In this document: positions 11,839 to 24,385 of the stretch, in pieces | Layout: each line of letters begins with the position of its first letter | How positions within the stretch are numbered: position 1 is the stretch's first letter | Assembly: GCF_905147365.1 (NCBI RefSeq) | Contig: NC_056406.1 | Coordinates: 6,984,501 to 7,048,500 of the forward strand | Source of the DNA: Aricia agestis | Taxonomy: Eukaryota > Arthropoda > Insecta > Lepidoptera > Lycaenidae | Direction: 5' to 3' | Length of the DNA: 64,000 nt | The notes under the pieces: generated by a model | Databases searched by the model: none | What the model was told of the DNA's origin: nothing | Seen by the model: the letters and a program-made list of their open reading frames with translations, nothing else | Program-made: the position numbers and the translations under genes

Positions 11839-12243
11839 TTTTTAATAAATCTATCTTAATTCTCACAATCATTATAATCCCGTATTAGATGACTAGCATT
11901 GAAGTCTACTGGCGCGTGACCTATACAAATCTTAGCAAAGTCATTCATCATTTAAACTCTATTATAGTCATTATAATAATATTAACTATATTTTTTATTA
12001 TTATTGTTACGATTATATCAGATAATATGTGATCAAATCTTGAAGGTTTTAAAAATGTGTGAGCTAGGAAGTGAGACAAATAGGTATCTAAGTACGAAGG
12101 TGAATACTATAATAATATAGTCTTCAGCTTTATTGCAATCAGTAATATTATGTAAGTAAGTACCTAGTTACTATCAAATACATTGATTCACAAGCAGTTG
12201 ACGGACCTACATAATTTGTTGGGTTATTTCTATGTCAAGCTCT
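11839..12243. other. No feature seen
   Basis: AT-rich, with no open frame of interest and no recognised repeat. Confidence 0.35.
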
Positions 12244-12508
12244 CTGCCTGCCTAGCATACGCCAACGAGATATCTCACTCTCGAGATAATTAAAAACTAC
12301 TCGTCTCATAATATCAAAATTTCGACATAATCTCGACAAAACTCTATAAAAATGTGTTATTTCGATGATAGATCTACGCAAGAAAAAATGTTTGTCATGC
12401 TAGGGTCAATAGAGATGAAGACATGAAACTGAAATGAAAAAAATATAGATGAAACATCGAGAAAACATGTAGATTGAAATAGCTCGTTGGCGTATGCTAG
12501 GCAGGCAG
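12244..12508. mobile_element. MITE, 265 bp, 26-bp TIRs
   Basis: Ends CTGCCTGCCTAGCATACGCC (continuing AACGAG) at 12244-12269 and inverted at 12483-12508, with no mismatch seen. The target duplication is not clear. The interior is AT-rich and non-coding. Confidence 0.75.
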
Positions 12509-12667
12509 GTGACATGATATCACGATTTACGACTAATTTTTATTATTTAATTAAGCAATTTTGATATAAAAAACAAAAAATTAAATTGCAAGATTAGATC
12601 TTTGATCTCTAGCCAAGAGTCGATCTGGTAAACAGCATTTTGCAAAATCAGTGTTTTAATGCACCAA

Positions 12668-12757
12668 GGGCCCTATTATGAGCTCTTAAATCCATTCAAT
12701 TTACGTCCTTATACAGTCAGATAAGGACGTAAAAAGTATGGATCATGATAGAGGCCC
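12668..12757. repeat. Foldback hairpin, about 90 bp
   Basis: Nested inverted blocks: GGGCCCTATTATGA / ATGATAGAGGCCC, TCCAT / ATGGA, TTACGTCCTTAT / ATAAGGACGTAA around an 8-base loop. Confidence 0.6.
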
Positions 12758-13737
12758 AATTCCTGGAAATAAATGACAAATAATGATTTAAAAAGTAGGT
12801 TCCTAAGAACACAATAACTTTTAATGTGATATCTATAGATATTTTAACTTTTAAGAGTATATTATTGATCGAAGAGTATAACTGTTTATTCAAGTGCTGC
12901 TGCAGGTAGAGTAATGATACCTTTTGCGAGACAGTTTCTTACAAAAAACAGTTGTCTTATTAAAAATATAATATACCTCTATTGTACGTAAAATTATTAG
13001 AATAGGTACCTAGATATTATAATGGTAGAGAGACGAGAGGGTTTATGTAAACTCTACCATATTAAGTATTTAATTCTACCTTAACTATAGCTGCAGAATA
13101 TAGAGACATAAAACTCTCTTACTTACTTGTGTACTGCAAATTCTATTCGTATTTTTTAAGAAAAATAACCATAAAATCAAGAGTCCAATCGTTATAAAAT
13201 ATAAATACGAAGCAATATTTGTTAATTATATTTCAATGTAACGACTAACGACACGATTACGACTACGATTATAAAACGAGGCAATAACTCCACATTGATA
13301 AAATTTGACAGTAATCGGAAAGCTGACCATTTCAGCAATTTTGTTTATTTTATTGTCAATCATTTTCAACAGTGGAGACTAGCGCGGCCCGGGGCCGATT
13401 CAGTCGGTATTGTATTGTACAGTTTACACTAATCAATGCTGTTTTGTCAACAATTATTACGTTTGTGAACATGAAATTGATTCATAAATTATGAATCATA
13501 GTAGTGCTAACTTCTGTACGGTGAAGGAAATCGTGAGGAAACCCGCACATGGTTGGTCCCAGACGTATTGACTGACCTGTTGTTGCCTCTAGACTAGACT
13601 ATGTTACGAGAATGCCGTATGCGCTTGGGCAATCATAAGGACATTAAAATCTTGTACCAGGCACTACAGACTACAGTATTTTGAAGAGTGGTTAGGTATT
13701 TCACTCTGAAAAAATATTGTATTAATCTGTGGGTTTC
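12758..13737. other. No gene; mostly unique DNA
   Basis: One small hairpin (ATGGTAGAG..CTCTACCAT, 13022-13060). Nothing else was recognised. Confidence 0.35.
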
Positions 13738-13744
13738 CTTGTTT

Positions 13745-14860
13745 TTTAGGGTTCCGTACCCGTAGGTTAAAAACGGGACCCTATTCCTGAGACTTCGATG
13801 TCTGTCCGTCTGTCTTTCTGTATGTCTGTCTGTATCTCAAGAACGGCTGAAGATAGACTTCTGAAATTTTCACAGATTATGTATTTCAGCTATTGCCACT
13901 ATAACAACAAATACTAAAAAACAAAAATCTATACTAATATTATAATTCTGCAGAGTTTGTTAGTTTGTTTGTTTGTTTGTTTGAACGCGCTAATCTCAGG
14001 AACTGCTGGTCCGATTTGAAAAATTCTTTCAGTGTTAGATAGCCCATTTATCGAGGAAGGCTATAGGTTATATTTTATCACGCTAAGACTAATAGAAACG
14101 AAGAAATAGAGGAAAATGTGGAAAAAACGGGGGAAAATTATTTGAAAGGGCTTATTTTAACACGCTAATCTCAAGAACTACTAGTCCGATTTGAAAAATT
14201 CTTTCAGTGTTAGATAGCCCATTGATCGAGAAAGGTTATAAGCTATATTTTATTACACTAAAACAAATAAAAGCGAATAAATAGAGGAAAGTGTGGAAAA
14301 AACGGGGGGAAATTATTTGAAAGGGCTTATTTGAACGCGCTAATCTTAGGAACTACTGGTCCGATGAAAAATTCTTGCAGTGTTAGATAGCCCATTTATC
14401 GAGGAAGGCTATAGGCTAAATTTTATTATTCTACGACTAATAGGAACAAATAAATATAGGAAAATGTGGAAAAAACGGGGTAAATTATATGAAATTGCTT
14501 ATTATCTTATGATTCTCAAGAACTACTGGAGCAATTTTTATGTTATTTGCCAAACATGAAGAATATACCACGTTAAGGGACATAGGCTATTTTTTGCGGA
14601 AAAATATACGGTCGTGTGAAATTCCTAAATTACGCAAGCGAAGCCGCGCGGAACATCTATATATAATAAAATCGTAGGAAAGTCAATGCTGTACATTGAA
14701 TAGTTTTGTACAATAAATAATACTTGGGACGTGATCTACTATACTAACGCGGACAAAGTCGCGGGCAGCAGCTAGTACATTAATATTTAAGGGGGGTTCC
14801 CATACAACAAACTTGAATTTTTGGCCTGTTTTGGTCGTACCTAATACATGATGGCAACAG
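13745..14860 (+). repeat. Family E interspersed repeat, split by a Helitron
   Basis: 13745-13927 starts 'agggttccgtacccgtaggt', then 'cgggaccctatt' and (GTCT)n. The family resumes at about 14776 with 'ttaaggggggttcccatac'. Intact relatives lie at 54735-55170 and 60457-60885. The interruption is the Helitron 13928-14772. Confidence 0.6.
13928..14772 (+). mobile_element. Helitron (family C) with internal triplication
   Basis: A|TCTATACTAATATTATAATT at the left; GCGGGCAGCAGCTAG|T at the right (14769-14772). The block 'aatctcaggaactactggtc ... acggggaaattatttgaa' of about 165-175 bp is repeated three times (about 13988, 14163, 14340). An internal hairpin (GCGAAGCCGCGC, about 14638) marks an older end. 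A sister copy with the same internal junction lies inverted at 47187-47976. Confidence 0.65.
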
Positions 14861-15009
14861 ATAGGCACTTGAAATACTCACAAGATCCTTCACATCCACA
14901 AGATTAACTATGTTTGTACTTTAATAATTAGTATAGTAAAATAAAATAAATATTAAAGGGGTTGAGGCTTAGGCGAATTGGGGGGGGAAATTCAATTTTT
15001 TGCCTAAAA

Positions 15010-15221
15010 ATATATCTTATATCTTTAAACGAGCAATTCTTGTATATATACTTATATAAGTATAATTGGAATCTCGGAATCGGCTCCAACGATTTTCATG
15101 AAATTTAGTATATAGGGGGTTTTGGGGGCAATAAATCGATCTAGCTAGGAATCATTTTTAGAAAATATCATTTTATTCGTGTTTTATTGAATACCGAGCA
15201 AAGCACGGTCAAACAACTAGT
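15010..15221 (+). mobile_element. Helitron, non-autonomous (family D)
   Basis: TCTTATATCTTTAAACGAGC at the left (about 15015). Hairpin CCGAGCAAAGCACGG followed by CAACTAG|T at the right. Same family as 3598-3792. Confidence 0.7.
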
Positions 15222-16289
15222 TTTTTTGTTATCTGAGTATGGCCGCTAAAAATTATACCTACACACATTCGTGAAATGGTAACACACGGTAACATACGTG
15301 AATGAAAGTAACACACGTGATTTTGTTAAGCCTAAGTACATTAAATCATCACTTTTATGAACATGGTACCATTTACCAAATTCGAATTACATATTATACT
15401 GATATACAAAAACAAAAAAATCGGTTGACAAACGGCAATCATTATATTATGCTAGTTCCATATATTTTCGGTACAATCATAATTTATTTGGTTCAGTTAG
15501 CCAGCTCCTGTATACCAGTTCTTGAAGGATAGCAATTAAATATGTACACAGCTGAGCCCGCAGATTCGCAATTAAGAGGGCGACTAACCCCAAAAATCAA
15601 ACATCGTCCTTCTCTCTTCACACTCACGCCCGTCTTTCATATGCCAGATGAAAAACAACAACGCGGATTCATCACCAAATTAGTTTTTTCTCAATAACTT
15701 GATAAATATACAACATTTAAAAAGCCCGCTAGGTCGATCTCTCAATGATAGAATTTTACACAATGTGTTAAAATATTAACTTAGTTCAATGCACGGTTAT
15801 GGCAGTAAATGAAAAATTCGTGAAAATTAGATGCATCTTTGTGATTTTTTTCTATCGAGAAAATTTTAAGATATCGTGTTATTGCTCAGATAGAATTTTC
15901 GAAAATATAATGTAGTATCTAATTTTAGAAAATGAAACAATTCGGGGCTTATTTTCAAGTATAAAAATAAATTATAAAATCGACACTTTAGGGTTAGTCG
16001 CCCCCTTAAGTCAAACTACATGCTACTACTGTCTACGACAGTTTACACTCGGACCCAGCTATTGAAAAATTTTAGAATGTCTTTGGCCTTCAGGTCAATG
16101 GCTTCTTAGGACCTACTACCTACTAGGTAATAATACGTTACACTATCGTTACAGTATATATACTTACATAAATAAATAAATTATTGCTCTATGAAAAAAT
16201 TTACTCTTGAAGAGCTGTTTGTAGGATAATAATTTATGATTGATCAAAAAGCAACTGGATACCTATGTCCTATGTATTAAAATGAAGGC
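15222..16289. other. No gene or clear repeat
   Basis: Open frame 15302-15532 has no recognisable domain and sits in AT-rich sequence. An inverted 'acccctaaagtg'-like pair (gactaaccccaaa near 15583; agggttagtcgc near 15990) may mark a degraded MITE. Confidence 0.35.
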
Positions 16290-17076
16290 GTGTGCTTTAT
16301 TTATTTATTTATTTAATAATTTATGTAAGTACACATAATCGTTAACAGAGAAAACTTAAAATAAGAGATAAATTTTAGTACAAAGGTACTACTTATTCCA
16401 ATTGGAATCTCTTCCAGTAGACCTGTTACAGGAAACATTAAAAAAGAGGTAACATAGGTAGTGCACACGACAATTTAACAATAACTTACATATTAGGTAC
16501 CTATACTAAAATTACATAAAATAAAATATAATATTAACCTAATGCTATGTTTTAATAAAATACGATAAGTACATATAATATTTTATATTAAGTATAAAGT
16601 ATATATTACGTAAATAATAATAATAATAAACATAATATAATTAATAATACAATATATTATAATATTAGGGCTTATTGAAATAGGTAACGTGGTCAGGATA
16701 TGCTTAAATAGTGCTCGTGCAGTCTTTTTTTAAAAAGTGCAAGTGTTTTACAATCGCGTATATTACTTGGCAAGGAGTTCCAGAGTTTAGCAGCATAAAC
16801 AGTGAAGGAATAAGCAAAGAAGTCAGTACGATATGGAGGGATATCTAAGAGGGTACGTCTAAAGGATAAATTTTGGAAGTTGGGAAAGGAGAAGCGCTCT
16901 TTCAAATAGGAAGGGGTTGTAGGACTGAATAAAATATTGTAGAGGAAACAGAATATTCGGTAATTTCTACGGAAGCGAATAGGGAGCCACCGTAACTGCC
17001 TTCTGTATTCGGACACGTGATCGTATTTTTTTAGGCCAAAAATAAAACGTATGGACAGATTTATTTTTTGACGCAT
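16290..17076 (-). mobile_element. Non-LTR retrotransposon 3' end with RT C-terminal fragment
   Basis: The minus-strand frame 17076-16693 (127 codons, uninterrupted) has the form seen after the RT domain of arthropod non-LTR elements: FIFGLKKYDHVSEYRRQL, LPIRFRRN, LWNSLPSNIRDCKTLALFKK. It is 5'-truncated at about 17076. Downstream an AT-rich 3' UTR ends in an (AAAT)n tail at about 16297-16315. The clade cannot be assigned by eye. Confidence 0.75.
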
Positions 17077-17250
17077 TCAATAATTGAATGCGTCAAGGAA
17101 CGTAACGCCAATATTGTCATTTTTGAAGTTTTGGATACGTCATACGGTCAGAGGGCATGCGTCGCGGGCATGCCTTACGTTCGCTGTTGACTGCGCTATA
17201 ACGCATGCCCCTGATGAACAGAAAAAGGCACAGTGTGGACAAAGCTATTG
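17077..17250 (+). mobile_element. MITE fragment, inverted relative to copy at 22473-22712
   Basis: Shares 'gcgtcaaggaacg', 'ccaatattgtcatttttgaa', 'gcatgcgtcgcgggcatgcc' and the terminal 'cacagtgtggac' with the fuller copy. Its left part is lost at the RT fragment boundary. Confidence 0.7.
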
Positions 17251-17689
17251 TGTATTATGAATCTAAAAAAATGTTGGCAATAATTTTACGAGAAAAACTA
17301 GTATCTATCTATTTAAATTTCGATGTTTAAATTGTTCAAATGAAATTTTTATTGAGAATCTTAGGTACTTAGATATGCATTGAGGTAGATTAAGCATTTT
17401 TTAATGTTTAATTTAGATTGAATTTTTTATAATAAATTAATAAGTAGGTAAACTTTAAACTTACAGAGTAACAAATTTTATTTTAATTTACGTAAAATCA
17501 CCACATGATAAACTTTCACAGAATTTATAACTTGTATGTCTTGCTCACATTTGAAATTAATTAAAAACTTAAAGGCAATCGCGTTCGATTTTCGAAAAAT
17601 CGAAAATTTATGGACCGTCGAAGCGCGCGTCTCGTGTACTCGCTATCCATTCACTGAGGCGGCCTCCGAGGAGCTCCATTCATATTATA

Positions 17690-18938
17690 CACTTGCGTGC
17701 AAAAAAATCGACCCACCCCGCGCATTTCTATTCAAGTCGCTATATCTTAAAAAGTTATAGTAATTTATTATTTCTTTTTATTAATAATGCGAGTTAATAT
17801 GATCGGGAATGTGTACGTTTACTCTACATTTTCATTTCCAACATGCTTGACTACAAACGACACAAATCACTAAGCACCCCCATCACTCAGTTTTTTAATC
17901 GTTAATTGAACGGTTTTGTTCTGTATGAAAAATCGGTCAAATCTTATTGTTTTTGTTTTGTCTCGATTTTTATTGATTTATTGTTCATTTAACTCCATTT
18001 TAAACGTAATTTCTTTGGGGCGAAATGGATATTACTCCAAATAAAGCCTCTCAAGCAAGGGCTTTGCTAAGAGCTGAATTTAGACAACAAGTTGTGGCTA
18101 GAAGTCTTAATTTAAGTCGAACTTCGGTTACAAGAGTATACCGAAGTATTCTGGAGACTCTAAACTTTACCATGCGATCATGTTCAGGAAGACATTGGGC
18201 TACATTTGAACGTGATGATCGTTTTAAGGTGTCAACGTCCTTGTGGAATCGACATCTCATTTCAGTTCAAGTGCAACGACGGCCAAGAGAAGTCGGATGA
18301 GTTACAGTAATTGCGTAGAATGTATCGATACATTCAGGGCATACTAGCACAACATGATGAAGGTTTCATATTGATGTAGAACAATGCTCGACCGCACGTT
18401 GTTGCGAAAGTTCGTCAATATCTCTCCGACGTCGAAATTTCAGGTTTGGACAGGCCAGCAAGGAGTCCTAACCTTAATCCTATTGAGCACCTATGGGGAG
18501 AACTCAAAAGGAGGGTCAGGGCCCGGACTCTTGCCGCAGATACCCTTCAGGACCTCCAGGTGGCTGTACAAGAAGATCGGCATGGTATCGCTCAGGAGTT
18601 CATCATAACTTTGATAAGGTCAAGGAAAACCCGGATGGAAACCTAAATTAGGGTAATGGGTGGCACTATGAGCTATTGAAATCAATTTCTTAGTGTTTTT
18701 TACAAGAAAAATGTCATTAATCGCCTACTGAAATGTTATGCCAAACTGACCGGTTTTTGTTTTAAGGCTGTAGAATTAATAAACAATTTACAATTGCAAT
18801 AACTATAGCAATAATTAAATCCTTATTGTACTACCTTTAAAATGATTCCAACATTTATTTAATACTAATTATATTTCTTGAGTTATTACCGTTTGAATCA
18901 TAAGGAGAGAGGTGGGTCGATTTTTTTGCACGCAAGTT
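17690..18938 (+). mobile_element. Tc1-like transposon, inactive, 1249 bp
   Basis: Perfect 27-bp TIRs (17691-17717, 18911-18937; ACTTGCGTGCAAAAAAATCG then ACCCACC), flanked by TA (17688-17689, 18939-18940). A transposase remnant lies inside. The type and boundaries are well supported. Confidence 0.85.
18025..18645 (+). pseudogene. Tc1-like transposase pseudogene
   Basis: The first part (18025-18300) encodes the helix-turn-helix region (LNLSRTSVTRVYRSILET, then SGRHWATFERDDRF). The last part, in other frames, encodes NNARPHVVAKVRQYLSDV and PARSPNLNPIEHLWGELKRR, the end of the DD34E catalytic domain. The centre with the first Asp is deleted around 18300. A stop (TAG) precedes the 'NNARPH' block and the second catalytic Asp reads Asn. 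The Glu of NPIEHLW remains. Not functional. Confidence 0.85.
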
Positions 18939-18940
18939 TA

Positions 18941-21001
18941 TTATTTTAGATAGGAATAAAACAAATTGACAAAAAAGCAAAACTTGTGTGCAAAGCGAAC
19001 AGGTTACGTACCTGTTACCTTTTTTTTTTCACACTACGGGTTTCCGGTTGGGGGTAAGTAGCTGGATGTTGTAATTTTTGTAGGGTGAGCACCTTATTTT
19101 CCTGTTCTGAGGTGAGCACAATATTATGTTCATGATAACCAAAAAGTTTTAATATTTCCAGAGTTTGTAACATATTCGGTGCAACTGCAGCTATGTATAA
19201 TGGATATTTTTGTATAATGGATACAATATTAATATTTTTTCTTCAAATAAGCAGCTTTATTTTCCAAATCTTCTTTTTTTAGGGTTCCGTAGTGAACAAG
19301 GAACCCTTATAATGATCATGGACCATGGAAGGCCACGCTCCTTTGAAGGCCAACTATTAAAAAGTCATAGTTATCGTCATGGTAAGACATATTATTTCTT
19401 AAAATTATTAATATATAAACAGTTATTTATTAGTTACAAATGTGTACCGTAATAATTTAAAAAATGAAAACTTTACATAATTTGATTATTAAACTTTATA
19501 TACCTATTTTATTTATTTAAATATAATAATGATTATTAAACTTATACTCTCACATTGAACATTTTGGCTTTGGACGGAACGGGTCCATAAGTATTTCCAT
19601 TAATATATTCTTATTTATAAGCATAAAGTTAATATACCTAGCGGAATGGAGCAACAATCTCGAGCTGTCAAACGAAACCGAAATTGGTTTTCATCTGTGT
19701 GAAAAATATGTGTACGTACACTTACACAAGCATGATAGAATATGAATTCTATGAGATTAAATTGTCAACGTACGGCACGTGCCGACTGGACGTCAAAAAA
19801 GAGTGCTGCTGTCATGTATCACACGTCTCTTTTTACCATGCAGTGTTACTGATAATGACATCTCTTTTGCTCAGGCCTTTGTTTCTCTATTCCGCTAGGT
19901 TTAATAACTTTATGGTTATAAGATGATGTTCAAGCAATGTTCGTTATAGTTTTTTTAGATGATATAAATATATTGAGCATTGTGTTGCTTAATTGAAAGA
20001 AATTATAATGTCGTTTTAGTAAAAGTAGATAAATAAATACTTGTAACTCTATTTTCAAGTTAAACGACTAATGTATAATTGGCCTTGTTTGGAGCTGTGT
20101 TCCTTGCAATGCCATTTGGAAGAGCTTAACAAAACTTAAGCTTATTAAATGGCTATTGAAGCTAGGTTAAAAAGAGATTTATAATATGATACCTTATAAA
20201 ACAGAGCATTACTTGATAATTTGTTTTCTTTATTTATTTAGTTAATAAACGAATAAAAAGCGTTTTTCCGTTAGAGTTTTCTTACATGGTTCGTGGTCCT
20301 TATTATATTATAATGTTCGGTAAATTCTAATTTATAACAGTCATTGATCAAATTTGATCATAAGTTATAGATATGTTGGCGAATTACCCTTATTTGTCAA
20401 GTTCCTCAGCTATACCATAACAGCGTTTTGACAGGTTTTTGTAAATTAAACATTGTATCACTAATCCTATTGGTATTACCATATTTGTCGGTCTTATAAA
20501 CATTCTGTAATCAGTATCTACTACGTTTTATAGTGTTGGCTGAGTGTGCTTAGAATCTATTATCTACTAAATTCGTGATTGGACGTGATGATAATTATAT
20601 GACTGGGGTGAAACTAACTACTAAGTTTATTATCATTTGTTGAGTATGTTAAAACATTCATTGTTAGTGGTTAGTAGTTGGCATAGGGGCATTCATTGTA
20701 TGCTCCTGTGAAACGCTCCGCGCCCGGATGCACCGCACCCCTTGAACCTGGTAAGACGGCCCTGATATTGGATAACCAGTCACAATCTTTTAAATTTTCC
20801 CATAGTCTCCTCTATCGCGGTTGCTGACGGATCAATTATGACTTATTGTGGTTTTAAAAAATCCAGTTTTATAATACTACACACTACTACTATAAATACT
20901 GGTGAATTCAATCAACATAATATTATTGTGATGTAACTTTATAGATTCGACTTTTTACTTTATAACAATAATGTTTCAGTAATTTCAATTTATTTATTAG
21001 T
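18941..21001. other. No gene; low-complexity and unique AT-rich DNA
   Basis: Contains a short family E end (agggttccgtagtgaacaag, about 19282) and nothing else recognised. The open frames 19210-19452 and 19684-19926 lack any recognisable feature. Confidence 0.35.
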
Positions 21002-21076
21002 AGGTAGTATTGTAATGTAGGTAATGCTCGAATTTTAATTAAATTAAAATTCGAGCATTACATTACAATACTACCT
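21002..21076. repeat. Hairpin, arms about 36 bp
   Basis: AGGTAGTATTGTAATGTA, then ATGCTCGAATTTTAATT, pairs with the following sequence, differing by one 4-base insertion (GGTA) in the left arm. There is almost no loop. Confidence 0.75.
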
Positions 21077-21406
21077 GCCTTGTATTTGTGTGAGTAATAT
21101 AATAAATAATAATATGAAACTTACCTACTTCACGCTATAATTTCATTAAACGAACATTTTGCGACCACGTGTTAGTGAACGTCAGTCGTAAAAGGTCACA
21201 AGTCACTTTGGTACGAGCACATGATAATTTACAACGAATCAGCGTTGAGTCATATTTTAATGTTATCAAGATATCCCCTGATTTGAGGCTTGTTTTTGTC
21301 TACATTTTATGCCGAGCAAGATATAAGAGCAACTGGGCGGGTAAAGCTCTTGTACGAGTAGTTTATGCCTAACCGATAAATACTTTGTTGTTGCTGTAAG
21401 CTACAA

Positions 21407-21610
21407 AAAGCCGATTCCGAGATTCCAATTATATATATAATATATACAGGAATTGCTCGTTTAAAGATATAAGATAATAAATTCAAAATAAAGTAAATAT
21501 TTAAGGGGGGCTCCCATACAAAAACACATTTTTTGTCTACTTTCGCTCTATACCGGTGCGGAACCCTTCGTGCGTGAGTCCGACTCGCACTTGGCCGATT
21601 TTTATTAACC
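21407..21610. repeat. Fragments of family D Helitron and family E repeat
   Basis: 'ccgattccgagattccaatt ... aattgctcgtttaaagatat' (21410-21475) matches family D inverted. 'ggggggctcccatac' through 'gcgtgagtccgactcgcact' (21505-21598) is the end of family E. Confidence 0.6.
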
Positions 21611-22472
21611 AATGCTTCTAATATGTTTAAATCATAGTTATAATTTAATCATTGCTGTGCCCAATGGCTGTAGTGAAGACTTAACTTTGGTTGGTGAAAA
21701 CGGAAATAGCATTTTATTACCAAAAACCTTTGTTAGTGCCCAACATGACATGCTTTACCAATATTGTATGTGTTCAGGATGTTATTACCGTGTATGACTG
21801 TTAACTTAACGTGATTAACACATCGTTAACTCCCACATTTTATCTACTTAATGGTCCTTCCAGCCATATTAGGCTGACGATAATATTTACTGAATATCAG
21901 GTAAATAGCATTTTTAAATTTTATAATAAAGTGTATAGTGTAGTTCTTCTATAGTAAAATTGAATTAGATACAAACGAAGGCTTACTTTCTTACCTAATT
22001 TCTACGTTATTTTCAGTAACAACCTGTAGATTGTAGAGGCCAAAACAACATTTTAATAATTGTAGACAACTTACATTCAACAATAATTTATTATTGAAAT
22101 AATCATAATTCACTACATTTAAGTATTAGGTAATATAATTTATTTACAGTTATTTTAGATATAGGTAATAATATTTGAAAACTTTTATTGCGTTGCTTCG
22201 TCTTGGATTTATATTGTTGTTCTGGAGACATAATATGAATGGACGGAATTTTTTCGACTAGATTTGAACATTCAAGAGCATTATCATACCTTCAGGCGTT
22301 TTCTAAACCTTTTTCACTGAGGTTGATTTCTTAAATCATATTACATTATAATTGTTAACTCTAAGTACAGTCAATGACATATCCGCAGGGGCATTTTGTG
22401 ACAGCACTGCAAAAAGCGTTTTGACGGCAGATATTGCACAATACACAACTGCTGTCAACCGCCTTTTGTATT

Positions 22473-22712
22473 GAATAGCTTTGTTCACACTGTGCCTTTT
22501 TCTGTTCGTCAAGGGCATCCGTTATAGCGCAGTCAACTGCGGCGAACGTGAGGCATGCCCGCGACGCATGCCCTCTGACCGTATCCAAAACTTCAAAAAT
22601 GACAATATTGGCGTGGCGTTCCTTGACGCATTAAATTATTGAATTCGGCAATAATATGAAAGTTGATGACGAAAATTTAAGATGAAAGTACACAGTGTGG
22701 ACATAGCTATTG
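22473..22712. mobile_element. MITE, about 240 bp
   Basis: Ends ATAGCTTTGTTCACACTGTG (22475-22494) and CACAGTGTGGACATAGCTAT (22691-22710) are inverted repeats. The interior has a GC-rich 'gcatgcccgcgacgcatgcc' block. The second copy at 17077-17250 is in the opposite orientation. Confidence 0.7.
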
Positions 22713-23102
22713 ACCATTATTACCGAGCAATGAAGTCGAATTATGATACAATTTATATGTCTTCAAATGTACTAATTAGATTGAACAATATATTACTATT
22801 TGACAGTTTAATATTTAATTTGTGTTGACAGTACTAACTAATTTGACCAATTTTCTTGATTAACTGCTCTATGAGAGTTTACAGAATCATATATCATAAT
22901 AGTTTAAAATATTATAATTTTACGAGTAACTTAACCGAATAATTGACTCAACTACTTATATTCATTTATTATATTATCATTAACTTAAAATAATTTTAAG
23001 ACTTTAATATACAGCCTTTATTTCTATTTTAAAAATAGTGTCAATTCTCATAATAACAGTAGTTATGACTTTGTTCCTTATAACTACGTTTAGACAACAA
23101 AC

Positions 23103-23346
23103 CCAAGAAGAAAATTAACCGGTGAAATGAACCAACGTGAAAGTTCTATCACCATACCAGAAAATAACTAGGCACTGTGTCGTCATTTCTGAGTACGGGT
23201 CGCGAGTACGCAGTGAGGTGCGAATGCGACCCATGGTTTTCGCTGGTTTTCGACCCCTGCGCTGGAAAAGTGTACTTTTCCATAACTATTAGGTTAAAGT
23301 ATCTTATAATAATATGGTTTATTTCACCGGTTAATTTTCTTCATGG
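23103..23346. mobile_element. MITE, about 240 bp, 32-bp TIRs
   Basis: The left end CCAAGAAGAAAATTAACCGG (then TGAAATGAACCA) matches the right end inverted with two mismatches (23103-23134, 23315-23346). The interior is GC-rich with short words repeated around 'gcgagtacgcagtgag'. No transposase. Confidence 0.75.
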
Positions 23347-23756
23347 ACTTGTAGTATAATTGAAATAAATGCTACGCTCAATATATCAGCGTACTTCTGT
23401 TCTATTCGGGATAAGTTAAAAGTGTTAATCAGTATCAATTTAAATGTTGATTTCACCAATAAGTAATAACGCATCCCTACTATTGAAGAGCTTAATTGAA
23501 GACGTAAGTGGATGAAGTTGACAACTAACGTTTATAATATATTGGCAATTACATATTTTTTCCTTACAATTTAAACAAACCTAACTTACTTGCTTCATCA
23601 TCTGACAAATATATCTGGCTACGCTCATAAAATCCACATTTCTTTGTAAATTTAATCAGTTTATGCAAAAAAAAAATGAACATTTCCAAATTGTTATAGT
23701 TATCCACTTCATCCATTTACGTCTTTAATGTAACTGGAGAAATGAATAGCCTTATA

Positions 23757-24130
23757 TTTATTAAGTACATAAAACAATTTTTGAAGACTCAATAGTATAG
23801 TGAAATATTAAATAATTGCTATTTGCGGCTTTGCCTACACAGAGTGTGATTTCGAAGAAATACAATGTATACCTACTGCCTTATTACACTTGTTTCTCAA
23901 CAAACAGCCTTTAAAAGGTATTGAATATTTTTCTACATAATCTAAATTACATACACTGTTACTATTTGAGAAATTCGTAGGCATATGGCGGACCTGCGTA
24001 GTTTGGTCGGGGAACGTCAAAATAACCAATAATACAGCAGGCAATGATTTGATATAACCCGACCAAGTAGTTCCGCCATCTGCATATGAAACGGATTATC
24101 TTAGTACCTTATTTTTTACTATGGCTTTCA
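23757..24130 (-). promoter_or_regulatory. Probable 3' UTR of the transporter with AATAAA signal
   Basis: From the stop codon the minus strand runs about 370 bases to AATAAA (23762-23757), a plausible cleavage signal. The interval includes a strong imperfect hairpin with arms at 23982-24012 and 24058-24088. The true 3' end is not shown by sequence alone. Confidence 0.4.
23982..24088. repeat. Hairpin in the transporter's putative 3' UTR
   Basis: Arms 23982-24012 (CATATGGCGGACCTGCG.. TTGGTCGGG) and 24058-24088, about 31 bases each with a few mismatches, around a 45-base loop. Confidence 0.65.
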
Positions 24131-24385
24131 CTAGGGTACGGTTTCAACGAGATCCTTCTTCTTCTTCTTAGTAGAGAGCTTAGCGTAGATCTCCTCGACG
24201 GACTTGTTCCTCGTCTCCGGGAAGGCGAAGATGGTGTAGATGCCCGCCGCGAAGCACACGGAGGAGAAGAAGAAGAACGTCCAGTGGATGCTGATCAGCT
24301 CGCACAGCATCGTGAACCACTTCATCTGCACGAAGTTGCTGAGTTTCGCGCAGATGTTGGCGAACGACGACACCGTGCCTCGCAG
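24131..24385 (-). CDS. Transporter exon 8 (TM11-TM12, C-terminus and stop, residues 396-479)
   Basis: Acceptor tcgttccag|CTG. It begins LRGTVSS, the conserved Arg-Gly after TM10, then TM11, TM12, PETRNKS (451-457), a cytoplasmic EEIYAKL helix and a run of five Lys. Stop TAG is at 24133-24131. The plus-strand open frame 24086-24439 is a shadow. Confidence 0.93.
   Translation of the reverse strand: MRGTVSSFANICAKLSNFVQMKWFTMLCELISIHWTFFFFSSVCFAAGIYTIFAFPETRNKSVEEIYAKLSTKKKKKDLVETVP

Noticed and set aside
17077..22712. A single 5.6-kb transposon bounded by inverted repeats
   Set aside because: The inverted pair is better explained as two copies of one MITE, since the right copy has its own complete ends (22475 and 22710).
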